DNA of 64,000 nucleotides from Campylobacter ureolyticus ACS-301-V-Sch3b (GCF_000413435.1 NZ_KE340326.1:62001-126000); one strand, 5' to 3'. Counted from the stretch's first letter, positions 23,442-33,659 are shown. Numbers and translations are program-made. Notes: a model not told the origin generated them from the sequence alone.

Positions 23442-23965
23442 GACTCTTTTAAAATAAGTTTTGCATTTTTTGTAAAAATTTGTTTTGCTTGGATTGAAAT
23501 TTTATCTAAATATTCATCAATGTATGGCACGAAAAAGTTTTTTGTAAATCCTTGGCTCACTAACTTTTCATCAGTTTTTATCTCAAATAAAAAATTTGCT
23601 CCAACTTCTAAAATATCCACAACTTTTCCTAATGTTTCACCGTTTTCTACAACTTCAAGACCTATTATATCAAAGTAGAAATACTCATCTTTTTTTAATT
23701 TACAATTTTTTCTAGTAGCCTCAATGCTTTGATAAAGAAATTTATTTACCAAATTTGAAGCAAGCTCTATACTTTCATAATCTTTAAAAATTACTTGTGA
23801 GCTAGTGCTATTGTAAGATAAAATTTCAAGCATAGTGCCATCACTTAAAAAAAATTTAGCATTTTTTTTAAATTGTGATATAAAATCACTTTTATTATGT
23901 AGTTTTAAAGCTCCTCTTAGTCCTATGGTTTTGCCAATTTTGGCGACTGTAAGAAGCTCGCTCAT
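23438..23965 (-). CDS. rimM: 16S rRNA processing protein RimM
   Basis: 175 residues with the RimM N-terminal barrel ([18 protein letters not shown]) and the PRC-barrel half ([36 protein letters not shown], then [12 protein letters not shown]). It helps 30S assembly by binding ribosomal protein S19. It starts 4 bases after the KH-domain gene. Confidence 0.95.
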   Translation of the reverse strand: MSELLTVAKIGKTIGLRGALKLHNKSDFISQFKKNAKFFLSDGTMLEILSYNSTSSQVIFKDYESIELASNLVNKFLYQSIEATRKNCKLKKDEYFYFDIIGLEVVENGETLGKVVDILEVGANFLFEIKTDEKLVSQGFTKNFFVPYIDEYLDKISIQAKQIFTKNAKLILKES

Positions 23966-23969
23966 AAAA

Positions 23970-24215
23970 CTACTCTTCTAGGGCTTTTACACTAAATTTA
24001 TAAGAAGCTGTATCTTTGGCTTTATAGCCAAGAACAACAGTTCTTATAGCGTTTATCATTTGACCATTTTTACCTATGAGTTTTCCGGTATCAGTTTTGT
24101 CTGCGTAAATGATAATTTCATAAAAATTATCATCAATTTTTACTTTTTCTATTTTTATCTTTTCTGGATACTCACATATAAGTAGGGCATATTGTCTGAT
24201 AAATTCTTCAACCAT
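23970..24215 (-). CDS. khpA: KH-domain RNA-binding protein (KhpA/YlqC type)
   Basis: 81 residues with a single KH domain including the GKLIGKNGQMINAIRTV loop. Conserved in this place between rpsP and rimM in many bacteria; it binds RNA, in some species together with KhpB/Jag. The start lies 8 bases after the rpsP stop codon. Confidence 0.92.
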   Translation of the reverse strand: MVEEFIRQYALLICEYPEKIKIEKVKIDDNFYEIIIYADKTDTGKLIGKNGQMINAIRTVVLGYKAKDTASYKFSVKALEE

Positions 24216-24223
24216 TTCTAGCT

Positions 24224-24451
24224 CTATTTGGTTATTCTCTCTACACGTTCGCTAAGTTTTGCTCCAACACTTTTCCAATACTCTAATCTTTCAGCGTCAA
24301 ATTTAACAACTTCAGGATTTGTCATAGGATCATAATAACCAATGCTCTCTATATATCCGCCATCTCTTCTTTTTCTACTATCTGTTACAACTATACGATA
24401 AAATGGTCTTTTTTTACGACCTATTTTTGTTAGTCTTACAACTGTTGCCAT
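24224..24451 (-). CDS. rpsP: 30S ribosomal protein S16
   Basis: 75 residues, full length; the N-terminus [23 protein letters not shown] and the [12 protein letters not shown] stretch are diagnostic. First gene of the rpsP-rplS operon; a good GGAG precedes the ATG. Confidence 0.97.
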   Translation of the reverse strand: MATVVRLTKIGRKKRPFYRIVVTDSRKRRDGGYIESIGYYDPMTNPEVVKFDAERLEYWKSVGAKLSERVERITK

Positions 24452-24519
24452 ATTTTTTTCTCCTTGTTAATTTTAATATAAGCTTTATTATAAATAAAAA
24501 GATTTATTCATAATAAAAC

Positions 24520-24542
24520 TTTCCGAGAAATTATCCCGGAAA
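24520..24542 (-). terminator. hairpin at the end of ffh
   Basis: TTTCCG/CGGAAA arms around an 11-base loop, overlapping the last ffh codons and followed on the minus strand by GTTTTATT. Confidence 0.45.
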
Positions 24543-25868
24543 TTTTTGTCCACCTTGCATTAAAGATGCCATTCCACGAATGCCACCTTTGTTTGTAAGT
24601 TTTTTAGCAAGCTTTGAAGCATTTGTAAATTGTTTTATAAATTTATTAACTTCCATCTGTGTTAGGCCAGCTCCTGCAGCAATTCTTCTTTTTCTTGAAT
24701 TATTTAACAAATCTGGGTTTTCTCTTTCTTTTGGTGTCATAGAGCCAATCATAGCTTTTATATGAACTATTTCTTTTGAATTATCTAAATCCATATCGCC
24801 TATTCTTTCGGCTAAATTTCCCATTCCTGGCAACATTCCAATTAAGCTTTTCATATTTCCAAGTTTTTTAACACTTTCAAGCTGACTTACAAAGTCATTA
24901 AATGTAAATTTCCCTTTTTTAATTTTTTTGGTTATATCTTTTACATCTTTTTCATTAAAAACAGCACTTGTTTTTTCAACCAAAGTAGCAAGATCGCCCT
25001 CGCCCATGATTCTTCCGACAATTCTATCAGGTATAAAGCCCTCTATATCGGCTACTTTTTCGCCTGTTCCAACAAATCTTAAAGGAACTCCAATTTGATG
25101 AGCTATACCAATAGCTACTCCACCCTTTGTATCAGCATCAAATTTGCTTAAAATAACTCCTGTTATTCCAAGTTCTTTGTTAAATGTATCAGCTGTTCTA
25201 ACGCCATCTTGTCCACTCATAGCATCTGCTACATAAAAAATTTCATCTGGATTTATGGCGTTTTTAACCTCTTTTAACTCGCTCATTAAAGCTTCATCTA
25301 TTGCAAGTCTTCCTGCAGTATCTACAAAAAGCACATCATAAAGCTCTTTTTTAGCTTTTTGTAAGGCCTCTTTTGCAACTTTAACAGGGTCTTTTTCATT
25401 TTCTATATAAAAAAGATCTATCTCGTTTGCCTCGCAAAGTTGTTTTAATTGCTCAACTGCAGCAAGTCTTTGTAAGTCTGCAGCAGCTATTAATACTTTT
25501 TTATTTTTTTGTTTTAGGTTATTTGCAAGTTTGACAGTTGATGTTGTTTTACCACCACCTTGAAGTCCACTCATAAGAACAACTGTTGGTGGCTTGCTTG
25601 AATAAACAAATCCTTGATTTCCTGGAGCTGTTAAAATATCTGTTAAATTCTTTTTAATTGAGTCTAAAAACTGCTTTTGCCCAATGCCATTTTCTTTTAA
25701 ATCATCTTCTATCATAGCAACAAAATCTTTTGTTACTTTATGATGAACATCTGATTTTAAAAGTGCTTTTCTAAGCGTTACAAGGGCATTTTTAAGCGCC
25801 TTTTCATCATCAACAATTCTAAGCTTATTTACAGCTGATCTAAGTGATTCACCTATTTGTACAAACAC
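24531..25868 (-). CDS. ffh: signal recognition particle protein Ffh
   Basis: 445 residues. The NG GTPase domain shows G1 GLQGGGKTTS near residue 106, DTAGRLAID and TKGGVAIGI; the M domain follows from about 295, with the methionine-rich signal-binding segments (LIGMLPGMGNLAERIGDMD, RGMASLMQGGQKFPG). Targets nascent membrane proteins to the translocon together with the 4.5S RNA, which I did not find in this window. GTG start; an overlapping ATG two bases upstream is out of frame. Confidence 0.96.
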   Translation of the reverse strand: MFVQIGESLRSAVNKLRIVDDEKALKNALVTLRKALLKSDVHHKVTKDFVAMIEDDLKENGIGQKQFLDSIKKNLTDILTAPGNQGFVYSSKPPTVVLMSGLQGGGKTTSTVKLANNLKQKNKKVLIAAADLQRLAAVEQLKQLCEANEIDLFYIENEKDPVKVAKEALQKAKKELYDVLFVDTAGRLAIDEALMSELKEVKNAINPDEIFYVADAMSGQDGVRTADTFNKELGITGVILSKFDADTKGGVAIGIAHQIGVPLRFVGTGEKVADIEGFIPDRIVGRIMGEGDLATLVEKTSAVFNEKDVKDITKKIKKGKFTFNDFVSQLESVKKLGNMKSLIGMLPGMGNLAERIGDMDLDNSKEIVHIKAMIGSMTPKERENPDLLNNSRKRRIAAGAGLTQMEVNKFIKQFTNASKLAKKLTNKGGIRGMASLMQGGQKFPG

Positions 25869-25928
25869 ATCTAACCTTTTAAAATATAATCAAAGGGCTT
25901 ATTTTACAATAAACTTTCTTAAATTTGC

Positions 25929-26702
25929 TTAAAATTTCATATCTTTTGAAATCTCAAAACCAAACTCGTTAAAACTATTATCTAGTGGAGCTACAAAAGA
26001 ATATCCTAAAATTTCAGTTTTATATGAGTGCAAAAAAAGTCTTTTTGAGCTTAGTTTTGCATACTTTTCATCACCAATTACAGCGTGATCATAAGCAGCT
26101 AAATGCACTCTTATTTGGTGAGTTCTGCCTGTTTTAATCTCTATTTTGACAAGTGATTTTTTACCACTTACCATAAATGGATAAACGGTAGTAAAAGCAG
26201 TTTTTCCATTATCTGATATTTTAGAAAATGCTTCATTTCTACCTTTTGAATTATTATTTTTTATAGTTAAAATCTTATCATTAATTTCTATTTTTTCACT
26301 AACAATACCATTTACAATCGCAATATATGTTTTTTTTACATTTAAATTTTTAAACTCTTTTATAACTTTTTGTCTAAATCCCTCATTTTTAGCTAAGAGT
26401 ATAACGCCACTTGTTTCTTTATCAAGTCTATTAATAAGTGGAAATTTATATTTTTTTTCAATATCCAAGCTATTTATAAACTCAGGTTTATTTATAGCCA
26501 AAATATTTTCATCTTCAAAAATGATAGTTGGTTTTTTTAATTTTGTTACTTTAAATTTTGCACTTGTGTTAACTAACCCTCTTGCTAAAATTATTTTCTT
26601 GCCACTTAAATAAACTAAACCGCTATCAATCAAGCTTTTAGCCTCATTGTTTGAGATATTTTCTTGCAAAGCTAAAAGTTTATATGCTTTTTCAACAGCC
26701 AT
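25929..26702 (-). CDS. RluA-family 23S rRNA pseudouridine synthase
   Basis: 257 residues. A short S4-like N-terminal domain (NISNNEAKSLIDSGLVYLSGK) precedes the catalytic domain with the RluA-family motif NRLDKETSGVILLAKN (catalytic Asp near residue 94) and the ending GRTHQIRVHLA. The S4 domain argues for an RluC/RluD-like large-subunit enzyme; which uridine it modifies cannot be read. It overlaps waaA by 11 bases. Confidence 0.9.
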   Translation of the reverse strand: MAVEKAYKLLALQENISNNEAKSLIDSGLVYLSGKKIILARGLVNTSAKFKVTKLKKPTIIFEDENILAINKPEFINSLDIEKKYKFPLINRLDKETSGVILLAKNEGFRQKVIKEFKNLNVKKTYIAIVNGIVSEKIEINDKILTIKNNNSKGRNEAFSKISDNGKTAFTTVYPFMVSGKKSLVKIEIKTGRTHQIRVHLAAYDHAVIGDEKYAKLSSKRLFLHSYKTEILGYSFVAPLDNSFNEFGFEISKDMKF

Positions 26703-27840
26703 TTTGTTCCTTTATTTTTATTTTTATCAAATTTTCTATACTTTTTAAATCGGCTTTATTTTTAATCATTGTTTTACTCAAATTTGAACTTAATAGCTCA
26801 TTTAAATTTGATAAATCACTAAAATTTACACCATCAACAAGCTCAAATAAAGCCTTTTGGTTATGATAAAAATAACCATTTATTAAAGGCTTATTAAATT
26901 GAGCTATTTCTATTGGATTATGCCCGCCAATACCGTCTATAAAGCTTCCTCCGAGTACAACAACATCACTTATTTTATAAAAATTTATAACTTCATTCAT
27001 TGTATCAAGCAATATAATATTTGATTTAAAACCTAAATTTTGTGAAAATTTTTCAAATTTTAGATTAAATTTTTTAGCAAAATCTTCACAAATTTTAGCT
27101 ACTTTACAAAATCTTTCAGGATGCCTTGGTGCGATTATAAATTTTTGATTTTTATTTGGCGTTATATTATTTAAAATAAGCTCTTCCTCGCCATCATGAG
27201 TACTTGCAATGGTTACTAAAAACTCACTAAATTTAGGATAATCTTTGCTTGCTGGTTTAAAATTTGCACTTTTTATATTTCCAACAACTTCTATGTTTTT
27301 TGCTCCTAAATTTAAAAGTCTAGTTTTATCAAGCTGGCTTTGAGCTAATACTAAATCAATATATTTAAAAATTTCTTTATAGTAAAATTTAAATTTTTCA
27401 TATCTTTTATATGATCTATCACTAATTCTTGCGTTTAAAAGTATCACGTAAGAGCCATTTTTTTTAGCAGTTTTTACCAAATTTAACCAAAGCTCAGCCT
27501 CAAAAACAACTAAAACTTTACTTTTTGTAAGCCAAAAAGGTATAAAACACTCAAATGGTAAAAATCTTGTATTTTCATTTAGGCTTTTTGCTTTTTCAAA
27601 ACCTGTTGCAGTCGTCGTTGTAAATGAAAAGCTTTCAAATTTTAAAGCTAAAATCTCAAGTGCTGAAATTTCTCCAAAACTGCAAGCGTGAAAATGCACA
27701 TCAGCTTTTTTTAGTGGAGGATTTTTATATAGAAAAAATCTTGCAGGAAGGCTTTTTTTATACTTTTTTTTAAATGAAAAAACCAATATAAAAGGAGTTA
27801 AAAAAAGCCAAACAAAAAAAGAAAATAAGTTATAAAACAC
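26692..27840 (-). CDS. waaA: 3-deoxy-D-manno-octulosonic acid (Kdo) transferase
   Basis: 382 residues. Inner-membrane-anchored GT-B glycosyltransferase that adds Kdo to lipid A precursor. Seen: N-terminal anchor (LFSFFVWLFLTPFILVF), the HFHACSFGEISALE segment with the catalytic Glu, FEAELWLNLV, APRHPERF and GGSFIDGIGGHNPIEIA. GTG start sharing one base with the upstream TAG stop, a tight translational coupling. Confidence 0.94.
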   Translation of the reverse strand: MFYNLFSFFVWLFLTPFILVFSFKKKYKKSLPARFFLYKNPPLKKADVHFHACSFGEISALEILALKFESFSFTTTTATGFEKAKSLNENTRFLPFECFIPFWLTKSKVLVVFEAELWLNLVKTAKKNGSYVILLNARISDRSYKRYEKFKFYYKEIFKYIDLVLAQSQLDKTRLLNLGAKNIEVVGNIKSANFKPASKDYPKFSEFLVTIASTHDGEEELILNNITPNKNQKFIIAPRHPERFCKVAKICEDFAKKFNLKFEKFSQNLGFKSNIILLDTMNEVINFYKISDVVVLGGSFIDGIGGHNPIEIAQFNKPLINGYFYHNQKALFELVDGVNFSDLSNLNELLSSNLSKTMIKNKADLKSIENLIKIKIKEQNGC

Positions 27841-28559
27841 TATTTTTCTTCGTCATTAAAATCTTTATAAAGTATTCTTCCACAATTTGGACAAGTTACA
27901 ATTTCATCAGATCTTATAACGTTGCTGTAAGTTTTATCATTTATATGCATAAAACAGCCATAACATGCTTGTTTTTTAACTTTTGCAACAGCTGTATTTC
28001 CTGCCCATTTTCTAATTTTCTCATAAAAAGAGATGATTTTTTGATCCATTTTTTTTACAAGCTTGTCTTTTTCAAGATAGAATTTTTCCCTTTGGCTTTC
28101 TATATCTTTTAGTTCATCTTCTGTGCTTTTTTGGATATTTTCAAACTCATCTTTTAGTACTTTTTCTTTCTCTAAAAGCTCATTTTGGTTTGATTTTTTA
28201 TTTTCCATCAAATTTTCAAGTCTTTCTATCTCATCATTTGCAGAACTTAACTGATCTTTTGTAAGCTCTTCTTCAAGTTGAAGTGATTTTAACTCTCTTT
28301 CAGTTTTTACGGCTGAGTGTTTTTTAGTACTTGCTTTTAGTTGTGAGTTTAAATCTTTTATGTGATTATCAGTTTTTTTTATCTCATCAGCTAAATCCTC
28401 TATCTCTTTATTTGAATCTTCAACTTCTTTTTGAGCTTCTGAAATTTCGTTTTGTTTATCGCTAAGCTCTTTTTGAATAGCTGCAATTTTTGGTGAAAAA
28501 CCATCAATATTTTTATCGAAATTTGATAGCTGTATTAATTGTTCTAAATTTTTGTTCAT
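27840..28559 (-). CDS. coiled-coil zinc-ribbon protein (FlgZ/HP0958-like)
   Basis: 239 residues: a long antiparallel coiled coil from about 30 to 175 (ISEAQKEVEDSNKEIEDLADEI) and a C-terminal C4 zinc ribbon with CYGC and CPNC near residues 198-225. This is the architecture of H. pylori HP0958 (FlgZ), which stabilises RpoN and binds flagellin mRNA; the neighbouring Nif3-like gene is also a usual companion. A flagellar role here is inference. Confidence 0.85.
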   Translation of the reverse strand: MNKNLEQLIQLSNFDKNIDGFSPKIAAIQKELSDKQNEISEAQKEVEDSNKEIEDLADEIKKTDNHIKDLNSQLKASTKKHSAVKTERELKSLQLEEELTKDQLSSANDEIERLENLMENKKSNQNELLEKEKVLKDEFENIQKSTEDELKDIESQREKFYLEKDKLVKKMDQKIISFYEKIRKWAGNTAVAKVKKQACYGCFMHINDKTYSNVIRSDEIVTCPNCGRILYKDFNDEEK

Positions 28560-28570
28560 AAATTTTCCTC

Positions 28571-29293
28571 TTAAATGTATAAAAATGGATTGATTGAATT
28601 TGTTATTATAATATTTAAATTGTATTTTTGCAAATTTTTAGCTAAAGATTGCCCAAAATAGGCCTCGCTTTCAAAGTGGTTTATATCAATTAAAGATATT
28701 TTATTTTCTAAGCTTTCAAGTGCGCTATGGTATTTTATATCTCCAGTTAAAAAACAATCTGATTTAAAGCTTCCTAGTAAATCTGCTCCACTTCCAGTAC
28801 AAAGCGTAGCTGTTTTTATAAACTCACCTGCCTTTACAACTCTTAGATTTGAAATTTTAAGTTTTTGTTTTATCTCTTTTGCAAACTCATCAAAACTTTT
28901 ATTAACTTCAAAAAATACTAAAAAATCGCGAATTTCAGTGATTTCATAACCTAAAATTTCACTTGCTACAAACTTGTTTAAAACAAATTTATCAAAATTT
29001 GTGTGCATTGAGATAAGTTTTATATCTTTTTTAATAATCTCATAAATTAAATTTGATGGATAAATGCTAGGATTTAGACTTTTTAGGCCTTTAAAAATTA
29101 AAGGGTGGTGAGTTATAACAAGTGAGTTTTTTTCTATTTTTTTAATTAAATTTGAATCTAAATCAATACTTGCATAAATTTTATCAAACTCATCGTCCAT
29201 ATTTCCCAAAAGCAATCCTGAGTTATCCCAGCTTTCTTGAGCTTCAAAAGGTGCAACCTCATCTAAAATTTGATAAATTTCAGCTATTTTCAT
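28571..29293 (-). CDS. Nif3-like dinuclear metal centre protein
   Basis: 240 residues from the ATG at 29293; a GTG 15 bases upstream is possible but offers no better ribosome binding site. NIF3/DUF34 family: N-terminal [29 protein letters not shown] with the metal-binding His pair, MHTNFD, and the C-terminal DINHFESE with further ligands. Family members bind two metal ions; the function is not settled (GTP cyclohydrolase-related activity has been proposed). It overlaps glyQ by 14 bases. Confidence 0.9.
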   Translation of the reverse strand: MKIAEIYQILDEVAPFEAQESWDNSGLLLGNMDDEFDKIYASIDLDSNLIKKIEKNSLVITHHPLIFKGLKSLNPSIYPSNLIYEIIKKDIKLISMHTNFDKFVLNKFVASEILGYEITEIRDFLVFFEVNKSFDEFAKEIKQKLKISNLRVVKAGEFIKTATLCTGSGADLLGSFKSDCFLTGDIKYHSALESLENKISLIDINHFESEAYFGQSLAKNLQKYNLNIIITNSINPFLYI

Positions 29294-30182
29294 CTGTAAA
29301 ATACTCACTAAATTTTTCTTTTAAGCTAGGATCATCTTTGCTTGCATACACAATAGCACATCCTTTTGCTAAATATCTTATTTTAAGAATAAAATCTTGT
29401 CTTTGAGTTACACTTATCGCACCTCTTGCATCAAGTAAATTAAATATGTGTGATGCAAGCATGCAGTAATCATACGCAGGAAGAGATAATTCTTTTTTAA
29501 GAGTTTTCAAACACTCATTATAGGCGTTTTCAAAAGATTTAAAAAGCATATTTGTATCAGCTACCTCAAAACTATACTTACTAAACTCATACTCACTTCT
29601 TTTATGAACATCTCCATAAGTTATCACATCACCTTTAAATTCATTCCAAACTATGTCAAAAACATTTTCTTTGTTTTGTAAATACATAGCAAGTCGCTCC
29701 AAGCCATAGGTTATCTCACCACTTATAGGCTCACACGCAATTCCTCCAACTTGTTGAAAATAAGTAAATTGAGTTACCTCCATACCATCAAGCCAAACTT
29801 CCCAACCAAGTCCCCAAGCTCCAAGAGTTGGGCTTTCCCAATTATCTTCAACAAATCTTATGTCATGATTTTTAAGATTAAAACCAATAGCTTCCAAACT
29901 TTTTAAATAAAGTTCTTGAATATCGCTAGGGCTTGGTTTTAAAATAACTTGAAATTGATAATACGCGCCCAATCTATTTGGATTTTCACCATATCTTCCA
30001 TCTGCAGGACGTCTAGATGGTGCCACATAAGCTGCTCGCCAAGGCTTTTTACCAAGACTTCTTAAAAAAGTTGCGTGATGAAAAGTCCCAGCTCCTGCAG
30101 GAATATCGTAAGGTTGAACTATCACACAACCTTGGGCTTGCCAAAAATCTTGCAAAGTTAAAATTATTTTTGAAAATGTCAT
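29280..30182 (-). CDS. glyQ: glycyl-tRNA synthetase alpha subunit
   Basis: 300 residues, the catalytic class II subunit of the bacterial alpha2beta2 enzyme. Seen: [64 protein letters not shown], and [24 protein letters not shown]. The beta subunit glyS is not in this window, so the two subunits are encoded apart, as in C. jejuni as I recall. ATGA overlap with purE. Confidence 0.97.
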   Translation of the reverse strand: MTFSKIILTLQDFWQAQGCVIVQPYDIPAGAGTFHHATFLRSLGKKPWRAAYVAPSRRPADGRYGENPNRLGAYYQFQVILKPSPSDIQELYLKSLEAIGFNLKNHDIRFVEDNWESPTLGAWGLGWEVWLDGMEVTQFTYFQQVGGIACEPISGEITYGLERLAMYLQNKENVFDIVWNEFKGDVITYGDVHKRSEYEFSKYSFEVADTNMLFKSFENAYNECLKTLKKELSLPAYDYCMLASHIFNLLDARGAISVTQRQDFILKIRYLAKGCAIVYASKDDPSLKEKFSEYFTDENS

Positions 30183-30685
30183 TTATCTTCCTTCAAGATA
30201 ATTTCAATTTTACTTGAATCTTCACAAACTTTTTTTGCCATATTTGCTCTATCATTTTTAATTTTTAAAGCAAGCTCTTCATTGCTTAAAGACAGAATTT
30301 GACTTGCAAAATAAGCTGCATTTTTCGCACCTGCTTTACCAACTGCAAAAGTAGCAACTGGAATACCTCCTGGCATTTGAACAGTTGAGTAAAGTGAATC
30401 AACCCCGCCCAAAGCTCCACCACCTGCTGGAACTCCTAAAACTGGTTTTGTTGTAAGTGATGCAACCACGCCTGCTAGATGAGCTGCCATTCCCGCAATG
30501 CAGATAAAAGCTTCACAACCTTTATTTTGTGCTGCTACAACATAATCATGTGTTCTTTGAGGACTTCTATGAGCAGAACTTACTATCATTTCGTATTTCA
30601 CGCCAAAGATTTCAAGCACCTTAGCTGCCTCATTTGCAATGTCTAAATCACTTCCACTTCCCATTATAATAGATACAAATTTCAT
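30179..30685 (-). CDS. purE: N5-carboxyaminoimidazole ribonucleotide mutase
   Basis: 168 residues. Class I PurE, converting N5-CAIR to CAIR in purine synthesis. Signature: [12 protein letters not shown] near residue 6, [13 protein letters not shown] with the catalytic His, and the [22 protein letters not shown] and [15 protein letters not shown] segments. The purK partner is not in the window. Confidence 0.96.
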   Translation of the reverse strand: MKFVSIIMGSGSDLDIANEAAKVLEIFGVKYEMIVSSAHRSPQRTHDYVVAAQNKGCEAFICIAGMAAHLAGVVASLTTKPVLGVPAGGGALGGVDSLYSTVQMPGGIPVATFAVGKAGAKNAAYFASQILSLSNEELALKIKNDRANMAKKVCEDSSKIEIILKEDK

Positions 30686-30700
30686 TTAATTTCCTTTCTT

Positions 30701-31960
30701 TTACTCTATTTCTTTTCTTAAAAAACTGAAATTAGGTAGTTTTATGGGCGAAATTATTTGATTTAAATTCCCGCTGTGAATTTCATCAAATTCTTTGTTA
30801 TTTTTCGCTTTTAAAACTTTAAATTCAAGCCAGAATTTACCATATTTTTCATAAATTTTCCCTATTTCATTCTCAATTGTTTCAATTTTGCTATCTTTTG
30901 GAGCTAAAATTTCATAAGGTGTGTTTTTAGAAATTTTAAACTTAACATCAAAAAACTCACCATCTAAAGTGATTGCACAAACTTGATGAGTGCCCTCTTC
31001 TAAAGTTGAGTTAAAATTTTGTGTATCTTTTCTCTCAAATGGACGACTTACTAAATATCCATCTGTAAAACCACGATTTTTTAAAGTATGAAGTTCTTTT
31101 TGATAAATTTCAGCATTAAATTTACCACTAAGTGCATCATCAATTGCCATTCTATAAGCATTTGTTGAACATGCGGCGTAATACTGAGATTTTGTTCTTC
31201 CTTCTATTTTAAAACTATCAACAGCTCCACTTTGCATAATTTTTTCAACATAAGAACTTAAATTTAAATCTTTTGAGTTCATTATATAAGTGCCATTTTC
31301 ATCTTCATTTAACTTAAATAACGCACCACTTTCATCATTTTTAGCATAAATTTCATAATTAAATCTACAATCATTTGCACAACTTCCACGGTTACTAAAT
31401 CTACCACTTTGCAAAGCTGAAATCAAACATCTTCCACTATAAGCAAAACACATAGAACCATGAATAAAAATTTCAATATCTAAATTTGGTACTTTTTCTT
31501 TTATTGCAATTACATCTTTTAGTCCTATTTCTCTAGCTACAACCACTCTTTTTACACCCATATCATAATAAATTTGAGCATCCATATAATTCATAACATT
31601 TGCTTGGGTTGAAAGATGAATTTCAGTATCTGGAGATATTTTTTTAGCTAAGCTTATAATGCTTGGACTTGCGATTATAAAGGCATCAACACCTAAATCT
31701 TTTAAAAACTCAATATGGGTTTTAAACTTATCAAGCTGAGCATTAAATGGAAATCCATTTATAGTGGCGTAGAATTTTTTACCCATTTTGTGCGTAAATT
31801 CAACGCCCTCTTTAAAACTCTCTTTACTAAACTCTTTTGCGCTTCTTTGCCTTAGAGAAAAAGCTCCTACACTTGCATACACAGCATCAGCTCCATAACT
31901 TAGTGCGATTTTAAGTTTTTCTAAATTTCCAGCAGGTGATAAAAGCTCAGGTTTTTTCAA
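30701..31960 (-). CDS. U32-family peptidase / tRNA hydroxylation protein (YegQ/TrhP-like)
   Basis: 419 residues. U32 family: PELLSPAGNLEKLKIALSYGADAVYA at the start, the cysteine-rich SGRCLISALQSGRFSNRGSCANDCRFNY block near residues 170-196, and DSFKIEGRTKSQYYAA. Members of this group with the clustered cysteines hold an iron-sulfur site and act in 5-hydroxyuridine formation in tRNA, rather than as proteases. TTG start with AAGGAAATATT upstream. Confidence 0.88.
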   Translation of the reverse strand: MKKPELLSPAGNLEKLKIALSYGADAVYASVGAFSLRQRSAKEFSKESFKEGVEFTHKMGKKFYATINGFPFNAQLDKFKTHIEFLKDLGVDAFIIASPSIISLAKKISPDTEIHLSTQANVMNYMDAQIYYDMGVKRVVVAREIGLKDVIAIKEKVPNLDIEIFIHGSMCFAYSGRCLISALQSGRFSNRGSCANDCRFNYEIYAKNDESGALFKLNEDENGTYIMNSKDLNLSSYVEKIMQSGAVDSFKIEGRTKSQYYAACSTNAYRMAIDDALSGKFNAEIYQKELHTLKNRGFTDGYLVSRPFERKDTQNFNSTLEEGTHQVCAITLDGEFFDVKFKISKNTPYEILAPKDSKIETIENEIGKIYEKYGKFWLEFKVLKAKNNKEFDEIHSGNLNQIISPIKLPNFSFLRKEIE

Positions 31961-32029
31961 AATATTTCCTTTTTTTAAAAATCCAAATTTTGCATTATAT
32001 AAAAAATTATTTTAAAAGGTGCTTTGAAG

Positions 32030-32659
32030 CTAAAATTTAAATCTATCAATAAATCTTTTTTTCTTAGTAGGCTTATTTTTAATTTTTTCTTTTGTTAGGA
32101 TAAGTTTTTCTATTTCAGATTTTTTTACACCACTTAACAAAAGATTTTTAATATTTTGCATCTGTTTTTGACTAAATTCTTTTTTTGCATAAAAACTAAC
32201 TTTCTCATAGCTTAACCCTTGGTTAAAACCATCTCTTATTTCGGCCATTCTTAAATTTCCAAACTCGCTTTTTGCAAATAAATTTATCTTTTTTAAAGAG
32301 AGTTTATTTTTAAACCCCTCTTTTATCTCACTCATCTGATGCCAACCAAATTTAGTTTTATCAATTAGTGGGTAAATTTCATCGAGGTTAAAATTTGACA
32401 ATATAGCTTTTCTTAAAATATACATTTGGTTTGAGTTGTACTCATTTTTAGCATATTTGCAAATCTCATCAAAGCCAAGAGAGTTTTCAAAACCTTTTCT
32501 TATCTCAGCCATTTGATGAGAGTTAAATTTTATTTTTGCATAAAATTCTATCTTATCAAAGCCAAGAGAGTTTTCAAATCCAAGTTCAACTTCTCTTAGC
32601 TGATGAGTATTAAATTTATACTCATCTTTGCATTTTTGTAAAAAATCATCTTTTTGCAT
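32030..32659 (-). CDS. tandem-repeat helical protein of unknown function
   Basis: 209 residues made almost entirely of five to six copies of a unit of about 35 residues with the pattern F-x-x-x-Q/R-M-x-x-I-R-x-G-F-x-x-x-L-x-x-x-x-I-x-x-Y/F-A-K (for example HQMAEIRKGFENSLGFDEICKYAK). It ends in a basic tail (KNKPTKKKRFIDRFKF). The unit resembles the QM-EIR-GLE repeats seen in gut bacterial and phage-linked proteins. No enzymatic domain. The two copies near the N-terminus are nearly identical in DNA. Confidence 0.75.
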   Translation of the reverse strand: MQKDDFLQKCKDEYKFNTHQLREVELGFENSLGFDKIEFYAKIKFNSHQMAEIRKGFENSLGFDEICKYAKNEYNSNQMYILRKAILSNFNLDEIYPLIDKTKFGWHQMSEIKEGFKNKLSLKKINLFAKSEFGNLRMAEIRDGFNQGLSYEKVSFYAKKEFSQKQMQNIKNLLLSGVKKSEIEKLILTKEKIKNKPTKKKRFIDRFKF

Positions 32660-32725
32660 TTAAAAGCCCTTTTGTAGAATAGTTAAATTATACCTTACAA
32701 AGCTTTTAAAATAGATTAAAATTAA

Positions 32726-33607
32726 TTATATTCCTCTATTTGCCATTATGATTTTTATCTCATCTTCGTTTATGCCAACCATTGCTTCGCCTAAATCTTC
32801 ACTAACTTCTGCAATAATGTCAGGATTGTCATAATTTTTTGCTGCTTTTACGATAGCTTTTGCTCTTTTTTCAGGATTTCCTGACTTGAAAATTCCACTT
32901 CCTACAAAAACGCCTTGTGCACCTAAAACTCTCATTAAGGCTGCATCTGCTGGTGTTGCAACGCCACCTGCACTAAAATTTGCAACTGGAAGTGAGCCAT
33001 TTTCATGCACATATAAAAGCATCTCATAGCTAACTCCTAAGTTTTTTGCCTCATTAAAAAGTTCATCTTTATTTAAATTTGAAATGCGTCTTATATCACT
33101 CATTATTGATCTCATGTGTGTTACTGCTTGAACCACATCTCCGGTTCCAGCTTCTCCTTTTGTTCTTATCATCATCGCACCTTCGCTAATTCTCCTAAGT
33201 GCTTCACCTAAATTTCTAGCACCGCAAACAAAAGGTGTTTTAAACTCACGCTTATTTACATGATATACATTATCAGCCGGGCTTAAAACTTCGCTCTCAT
33301 CTATAAAATCAATCCCTATACTTTCTAAAATTCTTGCTTCAACGATATGGCCAATTCTGCATTTTGCCATAACTGGAATTTTAACTGCATTCATGATGCT
33401 TTTTATCATTTTTGGATCACTCATCCTTGAGACACCACCAGCTGCTCTAATATCTGCTGGAACTCTTTCAAGCGCCATAACTGCAACAGCACCACTTGCT
33501 TCTGCGATTTTAGCTTGATCTGGTGTTACAACATCCATTATAACTCCACCCATAAATGACTTAGTTGCATTTTCAGCATTTTTTAAAAATTCACAAAAAT
33601 TTGACAT
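32726..33607 (-). CDS. pdxS: pyridoxal 5'-phosphate synthase subunit PdxS
   Basis: 293 residues, full length. It joins ribose 5-phosphate, glyceraldehyde 3-phosphate and ammonia into PLP. Catalytic residues are in place: D25 (MDVVTPD), K82 (VMAKCRIGH) and K150 ([10 protein letters not shown]), with the phosphate loop EGAMM. No pdxT glutaminase lies beside it or elsewhere in the window; it usually supplies the ammonia. Divergent from a MocR/PdxR-type regulator. Campylobacters I know use the PdxA/PdxJ route, so acquisition is possible. Confidence 0.95.
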   Translation of the reverse strand: MSNFCEFLKNAENATKSFMGGVIMDVVTPDQAKIAEASGAVAVMALERVPADIRAAGGVSRMSDPKMIKSIMNAVKIPVMAKCRIGHIVEARILESIGIDFIDESEVLSPADNVYHVNKREFKTPFVCGARNLGEALRRISEGAMMIRTKGEAGTGDVVQAVTHMRSIMSDIRRISNLNKDELFNEAKNLGVSYEMLLYVHENGSLPVANFSAGGVATPADAALMRVLGAQGVFVGSGIFKSGNPEKRAKAIVKAAKNYDNPDIIAEVSEDLGEAMVGINEDEIKIIMANRGI

Positions 33608-33637
33608 ATTTTCTCCTTATAATTTTAAAACTTGCAA

Positions 33638-33643
33638 ATTATA
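33638..33643 (-). promoter_or_regulatory. putative pdxS -10 element
   Basis: TATAAT on the minus strand, 30 bases upstream of the pdxS start codon and preceded by a T-run, a common Campylobacter promoter pattern. Confidence 0.5.
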
Positions 33644-33659
33644 AAAAAAATATGGTATT

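Noticed and set aside
24840..25868. Possible 4.5S/SRP RNA gene next to ffh
   Set aside because: No GC-rich hairpin with the GGAA/AGCA conserved loops was found in the gaps around ffh.
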